This document shows, piece by piece, positions 8,914-17,208 of a stretch of DNA of 64,000 nt. The stretch's first letter is position 1; each line of letters starts with the position of its first letter. This DNA comes from Kitasatospora sp. DSM 101779. Lineage in GTDB: Bacteria; Actinomycetota; Actinomycetes; Streptomycetales; Streptomycetaceae. Location of the stretch: positions 578,371 through 642,370 of the forward strand of contig NZ_JAHTIK010000001.1 of assembly GCF_025655475.1 (NCBI RefSeq), in the 5' to 3' direction. The position numbers were made by a program, and so were the translations under genes. Below the pieces are notes generated by a model that was not told where the DNA came from, searched no databases, and was given only the letters and a program-made list of their open reading frames with translations.

Positions 8914-9071
8914 CCGTGCACCACCCCCGCGCCGCCGCACCGACCGCACGGCGACCAGTACCGGTGCTCGCGATGCACCTGGCCGCCTCCGCCGTCCGTC
9001 TCCACCGTGTGCTGCACCTTCTCGGTGCCGCGCTGCCCGCCACATCCCGGGCACACCTGGGGTTCGGCCAC
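8910..9071 (-). CDS. mini DnaJ-type zinc-finger protein (53 aa)
   Basis: 53 aa from a GTG at 9071, preceded by AGGAGG seven bases upstream; a longer frame to 9176 has no better site. The protein carries two CxxCxGxG modules, CPGCGGQRG near the N-terminus and CGRCGGAG near the C-terminus, the repeat that forms zinc sites in the DnaJ central domain, separated by a His/Thr-rich hairpin. There is no J domain. ATGA overlap with the next gene indicates a two-gene operon. Confidence 0.75.
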   Translation of the reverse strand: MAEPQVCPGCGGQRGTEKVQHTVETDGGGGQVHREHRYWSPCGRCGGAGVVHG

Positions 9072-9188
9072 AACACCACCTCCTGCGATCAGACGGTAGC
9101 GCTTCGCAGCCCTGATCGGTGGCGTATCGTCAGCGACCCTCCGGGCGGGGCGGGTTGACGCGGCACGCCCTTCCACGGCCCCGGACGG

Positions 9189-9740
9189 TCACAGGCCGAC
9201 GGCTCCGTCGATGCGCTCCCGCAGCAGGTCGGCGTGGCCGTTGTGGCGGGCGTACTCCTCGATCATGTGGAGGAGGACCCAGCGCAGCGAGACCGGGCCG
9301 CGCCAGGCGTCCGGGCCCTCCAGGTCGAGGTCCGGCGCCTCGGCGGCGAACCGCTCGGCGAAGGCTACCTCCTCCCGCCAGGCCCGCCAGGAGGCCGCGA
9401 CGACCTCGGGGGCGGCGGTGGCACCGTCGAAGTCCCCGTCCGGGTCGTCCTCCGAGACGAACAGCGGCGGCGCGTCCTGCCCGGCGAGGACCCGCCGGAA
9501 CCAGCGCCGTTCCACCTCGGCGAGGTGCCGGACGAGGCCGAGCAGCGAGAGGGTGGACGGCGCGGCCGAACGGTGCGCCAACTCGGCGGAGAGTCCGCCG
9601 CACTTGATCTCCAGGGTGTGCCGCTGGGCGGCCAGCATGTCGGTGAGCAGGCGGCGTTCGTCGCCGGTCGCGGGGCCGGCGAAGCGGCGCTCGCTGTCGG
9701 CTGCGTCGAAGAGGTCTGCGCGTCGGGCCGGTTGGGTCAT
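9189..9740 (-). CDS. DinB-like (DUF664) protein
   Basis: 183 aa. The pattern LLGLVRHLAEVERRWFRRVLAG and the C-terminal VLLHMIEEYARHNGHADLLRERIDG are characteristic of the actinobacterial DUF664 branch of the DinB/mycothiol-S-transferase-like four-helix bundle. The metal ligands are expected to be the His of RHLAEVE and the two His of EEYARHNGH. These enzymes conjugate mycothiol or bacillithiol or are of unknown activity. Downstream 9741-10014 has no gene that I can support, only a small hairpin (9879-9896, CACCTG/CAGGTG). Confidence 0.85.
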   Translation of the reverse strand: MTQPARRADLFDAADSERRFAGPATGDERRLLTDMLAAQRHTLEIKCGGLSAELAHRSAAPSTLSLLGLVRHLAEVERRWFRRVLAGQDAPPLFVSEDDPDGDFDGATAAPEVVAASWRAWREEVAFAERFAAEAPDLDLEGPDAWRGPVSLRWVLLHMIEEYARHNGHADLLRERIDGAVGL

Positions 9741-10014
9741 ACCGGCATCCTGGCCCCTGCCACGGCGGCGCGAAAGCCCTCGGCCGGGCGCGAACGAGTG
9801 CCCGGCCGCATGTCAGCTGCCGGGCACCCGCGGTGCCGCCCGTGTGCGCGAGCGGACCCGACACAGCGAGGCGTGAAGCACCTGTTCCACCAGGTGACAG
9901 ACCCGCCTCCCCAGGAGCGGACACTCTCCCACGGCCGCCCGTTCCGTGGGAAGGGCTGCACCCGAAGCAATTCACGGGGCGATGGACGGGCACCGGCGGG
10001 TGCGCGAATGTCGG

Positions 10015-11673
10015 TCACCGGCCCGGATCTGCGGCCAGGAGCCCGGCGAGCAGCGGACGGAAGTGGGCGAAGCCGGGGGTGTCGGCGTCGGCGGTCTTCG
10101 CGAGGTCGTCCCAGCGGCGGACGGCGACGGCGTCGGCCGCGCCGGGCAGGGCGGCGAAGGCGGCGGCCTCCTCGGCGTCCATCGGGCCGCCCTGCACCTG
10201 CAGGGTGTACTCGGAGGCCTCGGACAGGCCGGCCCGGTACTCCGGCTCCACCGCGCACAGGTAGCGCTTGGCGGCGACGTGCAGCCGGATCGGCTCGGTG
10301 ACCTCCGGGCCGAACCAGCGGGCGAGCCGGTCGGCGCCGGTGTGGCTGTGCCGGTTGTCGGTGCCGGCCATCGGCTGTGAGCCGGTGACCGTGCCGTGGA
10401 AGTGGCCGACGTCGTGCAGCAGTGCGGCCGCCACCAGGTGCGGCGGGGCGCCGTCCCGGTGGGCCAGTACGGCGGCCTGCAGCATGTGCTCGGCCTGGGT
10501 CACCTTCTCGCCGAGGTACTCCGCGGCGCCCTCGCCCTCGAACAGGTCCTGGAGCGTGTCGAGGGCCGCCGTGTGACGGTCCAGCACGGCGAGGGTGGAG
10601 ATGAGCGAGTCCAGGTCGGCGTAACAGCCCTGGAGGTGGCGGCGGCCGTCGCGGTCGAAGGCGGTGCGGGCGTGCAGCAGCCGGGTGTTGTCGAACACCA
10701 GGCAGTCACCGGGGTCGAGCCGGAAGGCCAGCAGCAGCTCCGGGCGCAGGGTGATCGCGGCGAAGCGACGGTAGGCGGCGTAGAAGGCGTCGAGGTCGGC
10801 GGCGGGCAGCCGCAGGGTGCCGATCGAGCGGTTGTTGAAGCGGATCTCGCGGATCCGGCCGAGGGCGTCGGTCTCGATCAGCGGCCGTTCGGCGTGCAGT
10901 TCGGTGGTGCGGTCGCGGAAGACGAAGGGGACGGGCGTCCGGGTGAGCAGCGCGAAGTCCTCGGGCGCCTCGGTGCGCAGCAGGTCGGCGGCGGCGAAGC
11001 CGTCGACCAGGCCGGAGTCGCCGCCCTCGGCGGCGTTCTCCAGGCAGTGCAGCAGTTGCAGGGTGGGCACCGGGTCGCGGTAGGGGTTGTCGGTGTGCGG
11101 GGTGATGGCGGCGCTGGTGAAGGCCAGGTTGTTGGGGTCGGGTTCGACGCGGACGTCGAAGAGTTCGCCGTAGTTGGTGACCCGGACGTGGCCGAAGCTG
11201 CGGGCGACGGCGAGCACCTGCCGGTCGGCGGTGGGGACGCCGCGCAGCACGGCGAAGCCGAGGTGCCGGACGGCCCGCAGCACGGCGGCGCGTTCGGCCG
11301 GGTCGGCGAGGTAGGCGTCCCAGTGGGCCTCGGGGATGCCGGCGGCGAAGTCGGCGGCGTGCCAGAACCGTTTGGCGGCTTCGGTGCGGTGGTCGCCGGG
11401 GTGCCGGGCTGCCGCGGACGGGCCTTCCGGGTCGTCCGGGTCGCCGTTGTCGACGGTGTCCGCGGCAAGCCGGGCGAGCGGGTAGCGGGAGCGGTGACCG
11501 TCGGACCAGAGCACCTCCAGGTGACCGTCCTGCTCGGTGCTCTCCCGGACGGCGAGGTCGGCGGGCAGGTCGGTGATCTGGAACAGCTTCTGTCCGTTGC
11601 CGGCGTCGCGGCACTCGGCGCAGGGGCAGTTGTCGCGCAGCCAGTAGCCGGACAGGGCACGGGGATCGGACAT
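10015..11673 (-). CDS. fused 2-oxoglutarate dioxygenase / PhnZ-type HD-domain oxygenase (TmpA-TmpB-like)
   Basis: 552 aa, two enzymes in one chain. Residues 1-70 are a GBBH-type zinc subdomain (Cys16, Cys18, Cys21, His60). Residues ~100-360 are a TauD/gamma-butyrobetaine-dioxygenase domain with Fe ligands His193, Asp195 and His334. Residues ~372-552 are an HD domain with Tyr386, Glu389, His396, His420-Asp421, His442/444, His465 and Asp522. Spacings Y-10-H, E-7-H, H-24-H and H-57-D equal those I recall for PhnZ, the mixed-valent diiron oxygenase. TmpA hydroxylates trimethylaminoethylphosphonate and TmpB cleaves its C-P bond; here the two steps appear joined. ATG at 11673 has an AAGGA site. Divergent from pstS. 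Confidence 0.85.
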   Translation of the reverse strand: MSDPRALSGYWLRDNCPCAECRDAGNGQKLFQITDLPADLAVRESTEQDGHLEVLWSDGHRSRYPLARLAADTVDNGDPDDPEGPSAAARHPGDHRTEAAKRFWHAADFAAGIPEAHWDAYLADPAERAAVLRAVRHLGFAVLRGVPTADRQVLAVARSFGHVRVTNYGELFDVRVEPDPNNLAFTSAAITPHTDNPYRDPVPTLQLLHCLENAAEGGDSGLVDGFAAADLLRTEAPEDFALLTRTPVPFVFRDRTTELHAERPLIETDALGRIREIRFNNRSIGTLRLPAADLDAFYAAYRRFAAITLRPELLLAFRLDPGDCLVFDNTRLLHARTAFDRDGRRHLQGCYADLDSLISTLAVLDRHTAALDTLQDLFEGEGAAEYLGEKVTQAEHMLQAAVLAHRDGAPPHLVAAALLHDVGHFHGTVTGSQPMAGTDNRHSHTGADRLARWFGPEVTEPIRLHVAAKRYLCAVEPEYRAGLSEASEYTLQVQGGPMDAEEAAAFAALPGAADAVAVRRWDDLAKTADADTPGFAHFRPLLAGLLAADPGR

Positions 11674-11706
11674 GCGAGGTCCTTCGGGAGGCAGCCATAC
11701 CGGGCG

Positions 11707-11724
11707 AAGTTGTACAGTCAACTT
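11707..11724. promoter_or_regulatory. operator-like dyad in the phosphonate-enzyme promoter
   Basis: AAGTTG-TACAGT-CAACTT has perfect 6-bp arms, 34 bp upstream of the fused dioxygenase start. The form is GntR-like. No regulator gene is adjacent, so the protein is unknown. Confidence 0.55.
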
Positions 11725-11933
11725 GCTCTCGAGGGCGACCCTGCCTAAGGCCGGTGACCGATCCCCCACGGCCAGGTTAAGGAAGGGGAAACAGCAGGCC
11801 ACCGGCGGTGGAACGCCCTTGCGCCGGTCACCCGTTCGGGCGAGCCGGCGGCATGTCGGCCGTGCGGCGGTGTACGGCACGGAACGACGATGGGCCCGAC
11901 CGCCGTCCGCGTCCGCCGCCCTGGAGTCTCCCC

Positions 11934-13055
11934 ATGATTCGCCGGACCCCGCCCCCCGCCCGCCTGCTGGCCGGTGCCGCCGCTCTCACCGCGATCCTCG
12001 CCACCGCCGCCTGCGGCTCCGACCCCGCGCCGACCGGCGCGGCGCCGTCCGGCGCGGCGAGCGGCACCTCGATCGCCTGCAACGGCTCCGGGCAGCTGCT
12101 CGGCGCCGGCTCGACCGCCCAGGCGAACGCCATCGACATCTGGAAGGTCGCGTTCGGCACCGCCTGCCCGGACATCACCGTCACCTACGGCGGCGGTGGT
12201 TCGGGTGCGGGCGTGCAGCAGTTCAACCAGGGCAAGGTGACCTTCGCCGGTTCGGACGCCCCGCTGAAGCCGGAGGAGGTCACGGCCTCGAAGCAGGTGT
12301 GCACCGGCGGGCAGGGCATCGACCTGCCGATGGTCGCGGGCCTGATCTCGATCGTCTACAACGTCGACGGAGTCGACGATCTCGTGCTCGACGCGCCGAC
12401 CATCGCCAAGATCTTCAACGGTCAGGTCACCAAGTGGAACGACCCGGCGATCGCCGCGCTCAACCCCGGTGCGAAGCTGCCGGACGCCACGATCCAGAGC
12501 TTCCACCGGGGCGACGACTCGGGCACCACCGCGAACCTCACCGCCTACCTCTCCGCGGCCGGCAACGGCACCTGGCCGTACCCGCCGAGCAAGACCTGGG
12601 CCGGGCAGGGCGGCCAGTCCGCCAACGGCTCCGCCGGCGTCTCGGCCCAGGTGAAGCAGGTGCAGAACTCGATCGGCTACGTCGAGCTGTCCTTCGCCCA
12701 GACCAACGGCCTGAAGAGCGCCTCGATCAGCACCGGCGCCCCGCAGCCGGTGGCGGCCACCGCCGACAACGCCGCCACCACCTTCGCCCGGGCCACGGTG
12801 GCCGGCACCGGCAACGACCTCGCCCTCGGGCTCGACTACGCCACCAAGGAGGCCGGCGCCTACCCGATCGTCCTGGTCACCTACGAGATCGTCTGCGACA
12901 AGGGCAACAAGTCCGGCACCCTGGACGCCCTCAAGTCCTTCCTGACCTACACCATCAGCGAGCCCGCCCAGCAGGCCATCGGCCAGAAGGGCTACGTCCC
13001 GCTCCCGCAGGAGGTCGCCTCCAAGGTCCAGGCGGTGATCCCGACCCTGTCCTGA
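11934..13055 (+). CDS. pstS: phosphate-binding lipoprotein PstS
   Basis: 373 aa. Signal peptide MIRRTPPPARLLAGAAALTAILATAAC ends in a lipobox (TAAC, Cys27). The phosphate site motifs are present: GAGSTAQ (about 55-61), TVTYGGGGSGAGVQQF, FAGSDAPL, and FHRGDDSGTTANLTAYL. Such lipoproteins sit outside the membrane and feed the PstCAB transporter. Here pstCAB is absent downstream, and the gene ends in a strong hairpin, so it is an orphan pstS. Next to the divergent phosphonate-degrading enzyme it suggests a local phosphorus-acquisition locus. Start chosen by the GGAG site and the signal peptide. Confidence 0.9.
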   Translation: MIRRTPPPARLLAGAAALTAILATAACGSDPAPTGAAPSGAASGTSIACNGSGQLLGAGSTAQANAIDIWKVAFGTACPDITVTYGGGGSGAGVQQFNQGKVTFAGSDAPLKPEEVTASKQVCTGGQGIDLPMVAGLISIVYNVDGVDDLVLDAPTIAKIFNGQVTKWNDPAIAALNPGAKLPDATIQSFHRGDDSGTTANLTAYLSAAGNGTWPYPPSKTWAGQGGQSANGSAGVSAQVKQVQNSIGYVELSFAQTNGLKSASISTGAPQPVAATADNAATTFARATVAGTGNDLALGLDYATKEAGAYPIVLVTYEIVCDKGNKSGTLDALKSFLTYTISEPAQQAIGQKGYVPLPQEVASKVQAVIPTLS

Positions 13056-13078
13056 GCCACTCCCCCTGCGCGACCCGT

Positions 13079-13114
13079 CCGTGAGCCCGCCCCCGCCCGG
13101 GGGCGGGCTCACGG
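13079..13114. terminator. strong terminator hairpin after pstS
   Basis: Perfect 17-bp arms, starting CCGTGAGCCCGCCCCC, with only two unpaired bases at the tip. It follows the pstS stop codon by 23 bp. Confidence 0.9.
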
Positions 13115-13173
13115 ACGCGCGCGGCGGGCCCGGGCCGCAGCCCCCTGGGCTCCGGTGCTACGGTCGGAGCATC

Positions 13174-13195
13174 AAACGGGGAGTACTCCCCGTTT
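13174..13195. promoter_or_regulatory. perfect 22-bp palindrome before the patatin gene
   Basis: The half-site AAACGGGGAGT is followed directly by its exact complement ACTCCCCGTTT, ending 21 bp before the patatin start. This is the shape of a TetR-class or MerR-class operator. The cognate regulator is not next to it. Confidence 0.7.
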
Positions 13196-13216
13196 CACTC
13201 GCGGAGGGGTGGGGCG

Positions 13217-14056
13217 ATGGCGGACACGGCACTGGTGCTCGGCGGCGGCGGGACACTGGGCGGGGCCTGGGAGATCGGCGTGCTCGCCGGACTGGCCGCG
13301 GCCGGGGTGGACCCGACCGGCACGGACACCGTGATCGGCACCTCGGCGGGTGCCGTCCTCGGCGCCCGGCTCACCTCCGGTGTGCACCCCGCGGAGCTCC
13401 TCGCGGGCGAGCTCGCCGGCACCCCCGCGGTGGCCGTCCGGGTGACGGCCGCTCAGACCGCACGCTACCTCTGGGCCGCACTGGCCACCCGTGACCCGGA
13501 GCGGTCCGTCCGGCGCCTCGGCCGGGCCGCGCTGGCCTCCCGCACGGTGCCGGAGACGGAGGTCCTCGCGGTCGTCGACACGCTGCTCGACGGCGTCCGC
13601 GAGTGGCCCGACCGCGACCTGCGACTCGCCTCGATCGACGCGCACACCGGCGCGCTCGCCGTCTTCGACGCGTCCTCGGGGGTGCCGCTGCCGCGGGCGG
13701 TCGCCGCCAGCTCCGCCGTGCCGGTGCTGTGGCCGCCGGTGTCCGTCGCCGGGCGGCGCTGGATGGACGGCGGCACCCGGTCGACCACCAACGTCCATCT
13801 GGCGCGCGGCCACCGGCGGGTCCTCGCGCTCTCCCCCGTACCCCGGGCGGTCGGACCGCACCCGCACGCCGTGACGCAGGGCGCCGAACTCGCCGCCGAG
13901 GGCGCCGAGGTCCTCGTGCTCACCCCGGACGCCGACGCCCGCCGAGTCATCGGCCGCAATCTGCTCGACCACTCGCGCCGGGCGGCCGTGGCCGAGGCCG
14001 GCCGCCGGCAGGGCGCGGCCTGCGCCGGGGCGGTGGCGGCCCTGCTGGGCCGCTGA
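13217..14056 (+). CDS. patatin-like phospholipase
   Basis: 279 aa. The oxyanion loop LVLGGGGTLGGAWEIGVLAGL, the nucleophile elbow GTSAG (Ser43) and the catalytic Asp in MDGG (Asp184) form the patatin Ser-Asp dyad of cytoplasmic lipid acyl hydrolases. No signal peptide. The ATG at 13217 follows GGAGGGGTGGGGCG. A 22-bp palindrome just upstream suggests repression. It converges on the SpoIIE-type phosphatase with a 27-bp gap. Confidence 0.9.
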   Translation: MADTALVLGGGGTLGGAWEIGVLAGLAAAGVDPTGTDTVIGTSAGAVLGARLTSGVHPAELLAGELAGTPAVAVRVTAAQTARYLWAALATRDPERSVRRLGRAALASRTVPETEVLAVVDTLLDGVREWPDRDLRLASIDAHTGALAVFDASSGVPLPRAVAASSAVPVLWPPVSVAGRRWMDGGTRSTTNVHLARGHRRVLALSPVPRAVGPHPHAVTQGAELAAEGAEVLVLTPDADARRVIGRNLLDHSRRAAVAEAGRRQGAACAGAVAALLGR

Positions 14057-14083
14057 CGCCGCACGGGTCGGCCCTCATGCCGC

Positions 14084-16258
14084 TCACGCCGCCGGGCGGG
14101 TGGACCGGAGCAGCAGCAGGGCGATGTCGTCGGTGTGCCGTCCGGAGGGCCAACCGACCTGGACCAGGCCGTCGATGAGGGTGTCGAGGGCGTCGGCGCG
14201 GTGGTCGGAGAGGTGGGCGGCGAGGGCGCCGGTGATCTGCTCGGGATCGGTGCCGGGCACCTCGACCAGCCCGTCGGTGTAGAGGGCGAGCAGGGTGGCG
14301 TCCGGCAGCGGCAGGGTGGTGAGCGGGTAGCCGGAGGCCATGTCGATGCCGAGCAGCGGGCCCGGTTCCAGGTCGAGGACGTGGGCGCGGCCGCCGGGGC
14401 GGCGCAGCAGCGGAGGTGGGTGGCCGGCCGAGGCGAGGGTGGCCTGGCGGCGGCCAAGGTCGAGGTGGGCGTAGAGGCAGGAGACCAGGAGGTCGGGTTC
14501 GAGGTCGACGAGCAGGCGGTTCGTCCGGGCGAGGACCTGGTCGGGGGCGGCACCGGCGGCGGCGTGGGCGTGCACGGCGGTGCGGACCTGCCCCATGAGG
14601 GCGGCCGCGGCGACGTTGTGGCCCTGGACGTCGCCGATGACGGCGGCGGCGGTGCGCTCGTCGAGCCGGATGAGGTCGTAGAAGTCGCCGCCGATGTCCT
14701 GTCCGCGGCTGGCGGGCAGGTAGCGGGCGGCGAAGTCCAGCCCGTCGATCCGGGGCAGGGTGCGGGGCAGCAGCGCGGACTGCAGGCCGTGCGCGAGGTC
14801 GTTCTTGGCGTCGTACAGGCGGGCCCGGTCCAGGGCCTGGGCGATCAGCCCGGCCAGGGAGGTCAGGACGGCGCGTTCGTCGGCGGTGAAGGCGTGCGGG
14901 CGGGTGTAGGAGAGCACGCAGACGCCGACGGGCCGGCCGGACACGATCAGCGGCAGGACCGCCCAGGCCTGCTTCCCGCTGATCCGAGGCGCATGGGGGT
15001 AGCTCCGGGCGATCTCCGCAGGGCTGGCGAAGAAGGAGGGGACGCCGTCGGTGAGCGCCCGGCCGGCCGGACTGAGGTCGGTGTCCAGGGGCAGGCCGTC
15101 CAGCCGCTCGACGGCCTCGGCGGAGTAGCCCCGGTGGCCGATGATCCGCAGCCGCCCCGCGTCGACGACGGAGAGGACTACGGCCTGGGCCCCGAAGGCC
15201 GGCAGGATCTGGTCGGCGACCATGGCGACGACGTCGCGCACGCCGACGGCCTCGGTCAGTGCTGCGGCGAGGTGCATCAGTTGCTGGAGTCGCCCGATCG
15301 AAGGTGGGAACGACGCGGCGGGCTCGCCGGCCGGCCGTTCTGCGGCCGCTGCCTCGGGCCGTTCTGCGGGCTGCGCGGTCGGGGTCCCGGCGGCGCGGGC
15401 GCCCGGGGTGATCCGGACGCTGATGCCGCCCGAGTCGGGGAAGAGCTGGAAGTCCAGCGGCCGGTCCGGTGCGCGCAGGGCGGTGAAGCCGGTGGGCTCG
15501 CGGCTGATCACCGCGGTGCGGCAGCGCTCCTCCAGCGCGGGGTCGTCGAGCCACGGCAGGACGCTCCAGGGCAGCTCGCCGATCAGTTCGCCGGCGGGAC
15601 GCCCGAGCAGCCGGGCCGCGGTGGCGGTCAGGAAGGTGATCCGGCCCTCCAGATCGAGGGCGAGGGCGCCCTCGGGCAGGCGCTCGGCGTAGTCGGCGGC
15701 GGCCCGCCCGTCCTGCTCCGGACGCGGGTGGACGAGTTCGTCCGGGACGATCCACGGCTGCCCGGGGAGATCGGGCGGGCCGCCCGCGGCGTCGAGCAGC
15801 CGGGCCGCCCTCCGGGCACCGGCGGCGGCGTCGTCGCTGTCGCGCCGGGTGGCGTGCGGGGGACGGTCGGCGGGCCACAGCAATTGGAGGGCGCCCCAGG
15901 TGCGGTGCTCGCCGACGACCGGGGTGGCGGCGAGGGCGAACCGGTAAGGCAGGGCGACGGCGATCCTCGGGTAGCGGCGGACCATGTCCTCCTGGTTGCC
16001 GATCCGGACCAGCCGCTGCTCGCGCACGGCGTCGGTGATCGGGGTGGGGACGCCGACCGGCAATCGGAGCCAGGGACCGACGAAGTCGAGCGGCACGCCG
16101 TACATCACCGTCAGGCGCAGCACCGGCTCGTCGGGCGCGAGCAGGAAGAGGCCGGCGACACTGGCGTCCGCGCGACGGACGGTGGCGGCGAGCGCCTCCA
16201 CCAGCGCCTCGCGCGACGGCCGCCGCGGGACGGGCGGGGTCTCAGCCGCCGCGGACAC
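14084..16258 (-). CDS. GAF-PAS-GAF-SpoIIE/PP2C-type serine phosphatase
   Basis: 724 aa. Order: an N-terminal GAF-like sensor (about 15-145), a PAS-like segment (ALALDLEGRITFLTATAARLLG), a second GAF (about 280-430, with GKQAWAVLPLIVSGRPVGVCVLSYTRPHAFTADE), then the PP2C core: LQSALLPRTLPRIDGLDFAARYLPASRGQDIGGDFYDLI, VIGDVQGHNVAAAALMGQVRTA, LASAGHPPPLL and LYTDGLVE. The acidic metal-binding residues are present. No HATPase anti-sigma domain follows. These enzymes dephosphorylate anti-anti-sigma factors, but none is adjacent. GTG at 16258 has GGGGGAGAGGGG just upstream. It is a paralogue of the gene at 46593. Confidence 0.9.
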   Translation of the reverse strand: MSAAAETPPVPRRPSREALVEALAATVRRADASVAGLFLLAPDEPVLRLTVMYGVPLDFVGPWLRLPVGVPTPITDAVREQRLVRIGNQEDMVRRYPRIAVALPYRFALAATPVVGEHRTWGALQLLWPADRPPHATRRDSDDAAAGARRAARLLDAAGGPPDLPGQPWIVPDELVHPRPEQDGRAAADYAERLPEGALALDLEGRITFLTATAARLLGRPAGELIGELPWSVLPWLDDPALEERCRTAVISREPTGFTALRAPDRPLDFQLFPDSGGISVRITPGARAAGTPTAQPAERPEAAAAERPAGEPAASFPPSIGRLQQLMHLAAALTEAVGVRDVVAMVADQILPAFGAQAVVLSVVDAGRLRIIGHRGYSAEAVERLDGLPLDTDLSPAGRALTDGVPSFFASPAEIARSYPHAPRISGKQAWAVLPLIVSGRPVGVCVLSYTRPHAFTADERAVLTSLAGLIAQALDRARLYDAKNDLAHGLQSALLPRTLPRIDGLDFAARYLPASRGQDIGGDFYDLIRLDERTAAAVIGDVQGHNVAAAALMGQVRTAVHAHAAAGAAPDQVLARTNRLLVDLEPDLLVSCLYAHLDLGRRQATLASAGHPPPLLRRPGGRAHVLDLEPGPLLGIDMASGYPLTTLPLPDATLLALYTDGLVEVPGTDPEQITGALAAHLSDHRADALDTLIDGLVQVGWPSGRHTDDIALLLLRSTRPAA

Positions 16259-16516
16259 CGCAGGCCCCTCTCCCCCGGGTCGCGGCCCGTCGCGGCGCCG
16301 AGCGGGCACCCGGGCGGTCGGCGTCCGCGGCCCGCCGACGACCCGCCGGACGGGCGCGCCCCTTCACCCCGGCTCGGCGGAACGGCGCAGCTCCCATAAC
16401 CGGGACGGTACGCCGGTACCGCACCGGGAGCCCGCCGGAAGGGGTGGCTCCGGGCGACCCGTCCGCCGGGGCCGTCGCGGGCCGCGGACCGGCGCGGACG
16501 GGCGGCCGGGGCGGTC

Positions 16517-17044
16517 TCAGTGACCGGCGAGTTTGACGAGGACCACGGCGAGGCCGATGACCGCGTCGACCGCACCCGCGACGACGGCCGCGAGGGGGCT
16601 GCTGCCCATCCGCAGGCCGCCCACGCAGCCCCACACGAACAGCGCGGCCACGCTCACGCCGACCGAGGCCAGCAGTGCCGTGTGCAGCTCCATCAGGCCG
16701 ACCGCGGAGGCGCCGATCAGCAGCAGCGGACCGACGGCGGAGAGCAGCAACGGGCTGCTGACGAAGAGCATCCTGCGGAGCGTGCGTCCCGAGGCGAGGC
16801 GGCGGTGGACGATCCGGTGGGCCTGTTCGTCGGCGACGAGGGTGGCGAGCCAGAGGCCGACGGCCGTCGCGCAGACCGCGAGGGCGGCCTTCCAGGTCGT
16901 CAGGTCCTCGACGGCGGAGAGGCCCACCACCACGGCGACCATGGTGATGGTGGCGTAGATGCGCTCCTTGAGCTGCTCGGTGAGCGCGTCGACGCGTTCG
17001 GACGGCGTCTCCTCGTCGGCGGTCGCCCTGTCCTCCTCGCTCAT
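16517..17044 (-). CDS. four-helix membrane protein, unknown
   Basis: 175 aa. After an acidic N-terminus (MSEEDRATADEETPSERVDALTEQ) there are four probable membrane helices: ATITMVAVVVGLSAVE, AALAVCATAVGLWLATLV, MLFVSSPLLLSAVGPLLLIGAS and a C-terminal pair around ALLASVGVSVAALFVWGCV and VAGAVDAVIGLAVVLVKLAGH. I recognise no family with certainty; it may be a small integral membrane protein of stress response. It stands alone; the next gene upstream is a decayed TetR. Confidence 0.6.
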   Translation of the reverse strand: MSEEDRATADEETPSERVDALTEQLKERIYATITMVAVVVGLSAVEDLTTWKAALAVCATAVGLWLATLVADEQAHRIVHRRLASGRTLRRMLFVSSPLLLSAVGPLLLIGASAVGLMELHTALLASVGVSVAALFVWGCVGGLRMGSSPLAAVVAGAVDAVIGLAVVLVKLAGH

Positions 17045-17208
17045 GGCACCTGCTCCCTGGGACGGCCCGCCGGTCTCCCGGCCGGCCTGCCGACTGCGGA
17101 CCTGCCCAGTGTCGGGCCCAAGGGCCGCGCGCCGCGGTTCCCCCACCGCGGACCGGCGGACACCGCCCGGCTGCCGCACCGCGGTGCAGTACGGCACAGT
17201 GCGGCGGA

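Noticed and set aside
9741..10014. A small plus-strand gene around VKHLFHQVTDPPPQER
   Set aside because: The frame has no good start or domain and runs into the opposite strand of the dioxygenase gene; only a small hairpin is noteworthy.
10396..11748. Long plus-strand frame opposite the dioxygenase-HD fusion
   Set aside because: Gly/Val-rich shadow of the minus-strand gene, with no ribosome site or domain.
11760..11933. PHO box (GTTCACC repeats) before pstS
   Set aside because: Only weak single matches such as GGTCACCCGTT were seen; no convincing direct repeat of the right spacing.
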